From NCBI GenBank assembly GCA_902464015.1, contig CABQHM010000030.1, positions 1 through 42,961 on the forward strand: DNA of 42,961 nucleotides, in the 5' to 3' direction. The position numbers were made by a program, and so were the translations under genes. This document shows, one piece after another, positions 40,714 through 42,961 of this stretch. Under the pieces are notes generated by a model. It saw only the letters and a program-made list of their open reading frames with translations, did not search any database and was not told where the DNA came from. The stretch's first letter is position 1. Every line of letters starts with the position of its first letter. Origin of the DNA: an uncultured Coriobacteriales bacterium (GTDB lineage Bacteria > Actinomycetota > Coriobacteriia > Coriobacteriales > UMGS124).

Positions 40714-41427
40714 CTAGGCGTCCACGCCGTCGAGGAGGTCGTCGAGCGCCTCCACCTCGGTCTGCACGAAGCCCAGGAGCAGCTCGCCGGCACCGATGTA
40801 GAGGTCGGTCTGAGAGAAGTACTTGATGTCGGAAACGAACATGGGCACCCAGTTTGCGAGGTGCTGGCCCACGAAGGCACGCTGGGTCTTGAGCATCTCC
40901 ACGGCCTCGTCCTCCTTGCCCTCCTTGAGGGCCTTGGCCGTACGCTCGCTCATGACCTGCATGAACTCGAGCTCGAGGGCAATGTGGTCCTCGCAGTCGT
41001 TCCACTCCTCGCCCTTCTTCAGCAGGTTGGCGCGGTAGATGGCGAGCACCTCGTCGCGCGCGTCCTGCATGAGCAGGCGCTTCTCGGAGGTATGGACGCT
41101 CTCGAAGGGGTAGGCGGCGGAGCGGCCGTTGTTGCCGTGGCCGATGAACGTGCGGGCATAGTCACGCGCCAGGTCGAGCAGCGTGTCCTCCCAGGTACCC
41201 TTGAGGTAGTTGTACATGGTGCGGTAACCGTAATCCACGTGCTCGTTGCCCGTGGAGGTGGGGAACTTCAGGTGGCGCAGCTCCTCGAGGAACTTGCCGT
41301 CGACCTCAACACGGAAGATGCGCGCGAGCAGGCCGTAGGTGCGGGCGCGGCGGGTCATGAAATCAACGAGCTCGCAGCCCTCGACGACTTCCTCGGTCTG
41401 GTCGGGCATGGCGATGGTGTCAGTCAT
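40714..41427 (-). CDS. TorD/NarJ-family molybdoenzyme chaperone
   Basis: A 237-residue all-helical protein with the family signature LARDYARTFIGHGNNGRSAAYPFESVHTSE followed by EDHIALELEFM and QRAFVGQHLANWVPMFV. These chaperones bind the twin-arginine signal and apo-enzyme of DMSO/TMAO/nitrate-reductase-type molybdoproteins and hold them until the cofactor is inserted. No such catalytic subunit is in the window, so the client must be encoded elsewhere or past the edge. The ATG at 41427 has AGGAGC upstream. It follows the winged-helix-like gene by 12 nt. Confidence 0.9.
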   Translation of the reverse strand: MTDTIAMPDQTEEVVEGCELVDFMTRRARTYGLLARIFRVEVDGKFLEELRHLKFPTSTGNEHVDYGYRTMYNYLKGTWEDTLLDLARDYARTFIGHGNNGRSAAYPFESVHTSEKRLLMQDARDEVLAIYRANLLKKGEEWNDCEDHIALELEFMQVMSERTAKALKEGKEDEAVEMLKTQRAFVGQHLANWVPMFVSDIKYFSQTDLYIGAGELLLGFVQTEVEALDDLLDGVDA

Positions 41428-41439
41428 CTTGCAGCTCCT

Positions 41440-42261
41440 TTAGGCTTGTGCGGTCGCGTTCTTCTTGAGGTAGTTCTCGCCCAGGTCGGTAAGGCGCCAG
41501 CCGCGGTTCTTCCACTCCACGGCGCCCACCTCCTGCAGGCAGTCGATGAAGTGGCTCGGCGCCTTGTGCGGGTTCTCGAGACGCTCGTCACCTGCATAGC
41601 GGTCGTTGATGGCGCCCATCGTGCGACCCTGCTCGTGCAGGAAGTCCAACAGGTCCCCATAGATGTCGGCATAGCGGGCGTCGCGCACGCCGATGAGCTC
41701 GTCGAGCTCGGTGCCCTCGCGGCACTCGGCAAGCACGGTGAGGCCGGCGTCGGTGGCCAACCAGGTCGCCTGCTGGGGCTCCTTGATCTCGAGGTACTCC
41801 ACGCCGTCCTCGTCGACGGCCTCGTCGGCGTTCTCGGGCAGCTTGGCGACCAGCGCGCCGGACTTCTCGAGCATGGTGCACAGCGACAAGGCCGAGTACA
41901 CGCTGAAGCAATCCTTCTGGAACTCGTCGACCATCTCGGTCACTTCGTTGGAGGTGCGCTCCTGGCAGCACAGCTCGATGATCTTGAGGAGCACGGGCTT
42001 GCGAGCGAAGTTGCGCGCGAACAACTCGCGGATGGCGTCCTCGGGGCAGGCGAAGCGACTCTGGTCGTAGACGCTCGGCTTCTTCTGCGACTCGGGCATC
42101 TCTTTGATAACGGGCAGCTCCTCGATCTCTTCGGCGGCGACCGCCTCGGGGTCGTCGGGATCGGGGGCAAAGGGATCGAACTCGTCGGTGTCAACGATCT
42201 CGAAGTCAAACCCCAAGTCGTCGAACTCCCCCACAGTGCTTTCGGACTCAAACTCAGACAT
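41440..42261 (-). CDS. Unknown protein with acidic N-terminus and winged-helix-like domains
   Basis: A 273-residue protein I do not recognise. Residues 1-60 are strongly acidic (FDPFAPDPDDPEAVAAEEIE). The middle (LLKIIELCCQERTSNEVTEM to YSALSLCTMLEKSGALVAKL) and the C-terminus (HFIDCLQEVGAVEWKNRGWRL then TDLGENYLKK) both have the look of winged-helix folds, in the style of reader or scaffold proteins. The ATG at 42261 has GGAGAGGA upstream; the frame stays open to 42780, but with no ribosome site or family resemblance. It is the first gene of the six-gene operon and could be its regulator or a redox-module scaffold. Confidence 0.65.
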   Translation of the reverse strand: MSEFESESTVGEFDDLGFDFEIVDTDEFDPFAPDPDDPEAVAAEEIEELPVIKEMPESQKKPSVYDQSRFACPEDAIRELFARNFARKPVLLKIIELCCQERTSNEVTEMVDEFQKDCFSVYSALSLCTMLEKSGALVAKLPENADEAVDEDGVEYLEIKEPQQATWLATDAGLTVLAECREGTELDELIGVRDARYADIYGDLLDFLHEQGRTMGAINDRYAGDERLENPHKAPSHFIDCLQEVGAVEWKNRGWRLTDLGENYLKKNATAQA

Positions 42262-42691
42262 GCGTCTATCCTCTCCCTCACTGGCGCACGGCTTGCGCTT
42301 CCGGGAGAAGATGCTAGGTCTCGCCGACACACGAGCTTCATAAACGGCGGATGATTTGAAGGGATTCACGCCGTTCATGAAGGCATCATCGGTCATGGAT
42401 GAGCCGATGAACTGGGGTTTTGCTGAATGACACACAAGTGCGAAGGTCTGCGAGAGCATGTGGGGCATCGACCGGCAAGCGGGTGAAGAGACATGCAAAG
42501 GCCAGCAAACGCGGCAGGGTACGCGAGTGTCACAGAACACATGCGCGCGAACGGGCTGCCGTATTGCGCTCACGAATGTGGAAGACCGCAGCCGCAGTTC
42601 CAAATGCAAGCTCACGCCACTCAGCACGCAGCCAAAAAGTGCGACGCTCGCCCCGATAGTCCGCTCGACGGTCGCGCACGTACCAAAAGTC

Positions 42692-42827
42692 CCAAAAGTA
42701 TGCGTTATGCCGGAAGCAGGAACGCTACAAGGTTGTACGAGAAAAACGCGCAATCCATCTACCAGGTGTTTTGATATCACGATAATCGAGCATCAGACCC
42801 TGGTTGAGTTATAACGCATACTTTTGG
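42692..42827. repeat. 17-bp perfect inverted repeat flanking 102 nt
   Basis: CCAAAAGTATGCGTTAT (42692-42708) recurs exactly inverted as ATAACGCATACTTTTGG (42811-42827). A second CCAAAAGT lies directly before the left arm at 42683. The interior has no ORF. It may be paired operator sites for a regulator, or a miniature element with terminal inverted repeats. Confidence 0.7.
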
Positions 42828-42901
42828 CGTTTTTTGACACTAACAGGGGCCGGTTGCCGGCCAAAGGGGCAGTGAGAGGTCCTCGCCTCGCCCGCTGCAC
42901 A

Positions 42902-42927
42902 CAAAAGGGGCTGTAACAAAAGCCCCT
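42902..42927 (-). terminator. Terminator of a gene right of the window
   Basis: On the minus strand AGGGGC pairs with GCCCCT over a 10-nt loop and is followed by TTTTGTG. It would end transcription coming from beyond the window edge. Confidence 0.55.
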
Positions 42928-42961
42928 ATAACGAATTCACGCCCCGTTCGGACCGGTCCGG

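Larger units (their letters stand above)
42262..42961. other. 700-nt non-coding end region with operon leader
   Basis: No ORF here has family resemblance; the small open frames look random. It must contain the promoter of the six-gene operon, but I could not pick a confident -35/-10 pair. It contains a 17-bp inverted repeat (42692-42827), a GGCCGG-TTG-CCGGCC hairpin (42848-42862) and a terminator (42902-42927). Confidence 0.5.

Noticed and set aside
42262..42780. N-terminal extension of the winged-helix-like protein
   Set aside because: The added 173 residues have no ribosome site or domain and cover the inverted repeat; the ATG at 42261 has a good GGAGAGGA.
42950..42961. Palindrome CGGACCGGTCCG near the window end as a recombination site
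   Set aside because: It is short, G+C-rich and cut off close to the edge, so nothing can be concluded.

Overview
The window (about 60% G+C by eye) looks like a chromosomal piece of an anaerobic actinobacterium of the class Coriobacteriia, most likely Eggerthellaceae or a close relative. The reasons are an actinobacterial-style division/cell-wall (dcw) cluster without ftsA, a LuxR-type regulator fused to a 12-helix transporter-like domain beside a Tat-exported flavoprotein, and a TorD/ferredoxin module. Taxonomy is inferred from gene content only. Almost every gene is on the minus strand; the one clear exception is a phosphoglucomutase/phosphomannomutase gene at 31.9-33.7 kb.

Region 1 (1-17.4 kb) is the dcw cluster, transcribed right to left: mraZ, rsmH, an ftsL-like gene, ftsI, murF, mraY, murD, ftsW, murG, murC, murB, ftsQ, ftsZ, pgeF, a yggS-family gene and the 5' part of a probable sepF cut by the window edge. 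Many junctions overlap by a few bases. murE is absent from its usual place. MraZ-box-like repeats precede mraZ, and ftsZ has a TTGACA-type promoter of its own.

Region 2 (17.4-31.8 kb) has pyrG-xerD, a membrane LuxR regulator, a Tat-exported FAD reductase with a GGGTAA-rich upstream region, tRNA-Lys and tRNA-His, a P-II protein, an HtrA-type protease with a Gly/Tyr-rich tail, a CPA1 Na+/H+ antiporter and groES-groEL. Three intergenic spaces here (17.5-17.8, 22.1-22.2 and 29.1-29.6 kb) carry copies of an unusual nested-hairpin repeat of about 85 nt. Its conserved blocks (AAGGCG, a GTAC-containing apical segment, GAACGC) are joined by stems that differ between copies but stay complementary. In each space the last copy sits only a few bases past a stop codon, so the repeats would form mRNA 3' ends. 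I consider this the strongest candidate for something undescribed.

Region 3 (31.9-34.7 kb) has the sugar-phosphate mutase gene, strong bidirectional terminators and a ferric-reductase-like membrane haem protein.

Region 4 (34.7-42.3 kb) is a six-gene minus-strand operon: a winged-helix-like protein, a TorD-family chaperone, a two-ferredoxin protein with an MvhD-like centre, a degenerate UvrD-like P-loop protein, an unknown protein with an Ala/Glu-rich segment, and a second degenerate UvrD-like protein. Redox-enzyme maturation genes in one operon with a helicase-like pair is unexpected. The last 0.7 kb has no convincing gene but contains a 17-bp perfect inverted repeat and a terminator for a gene outside the window.
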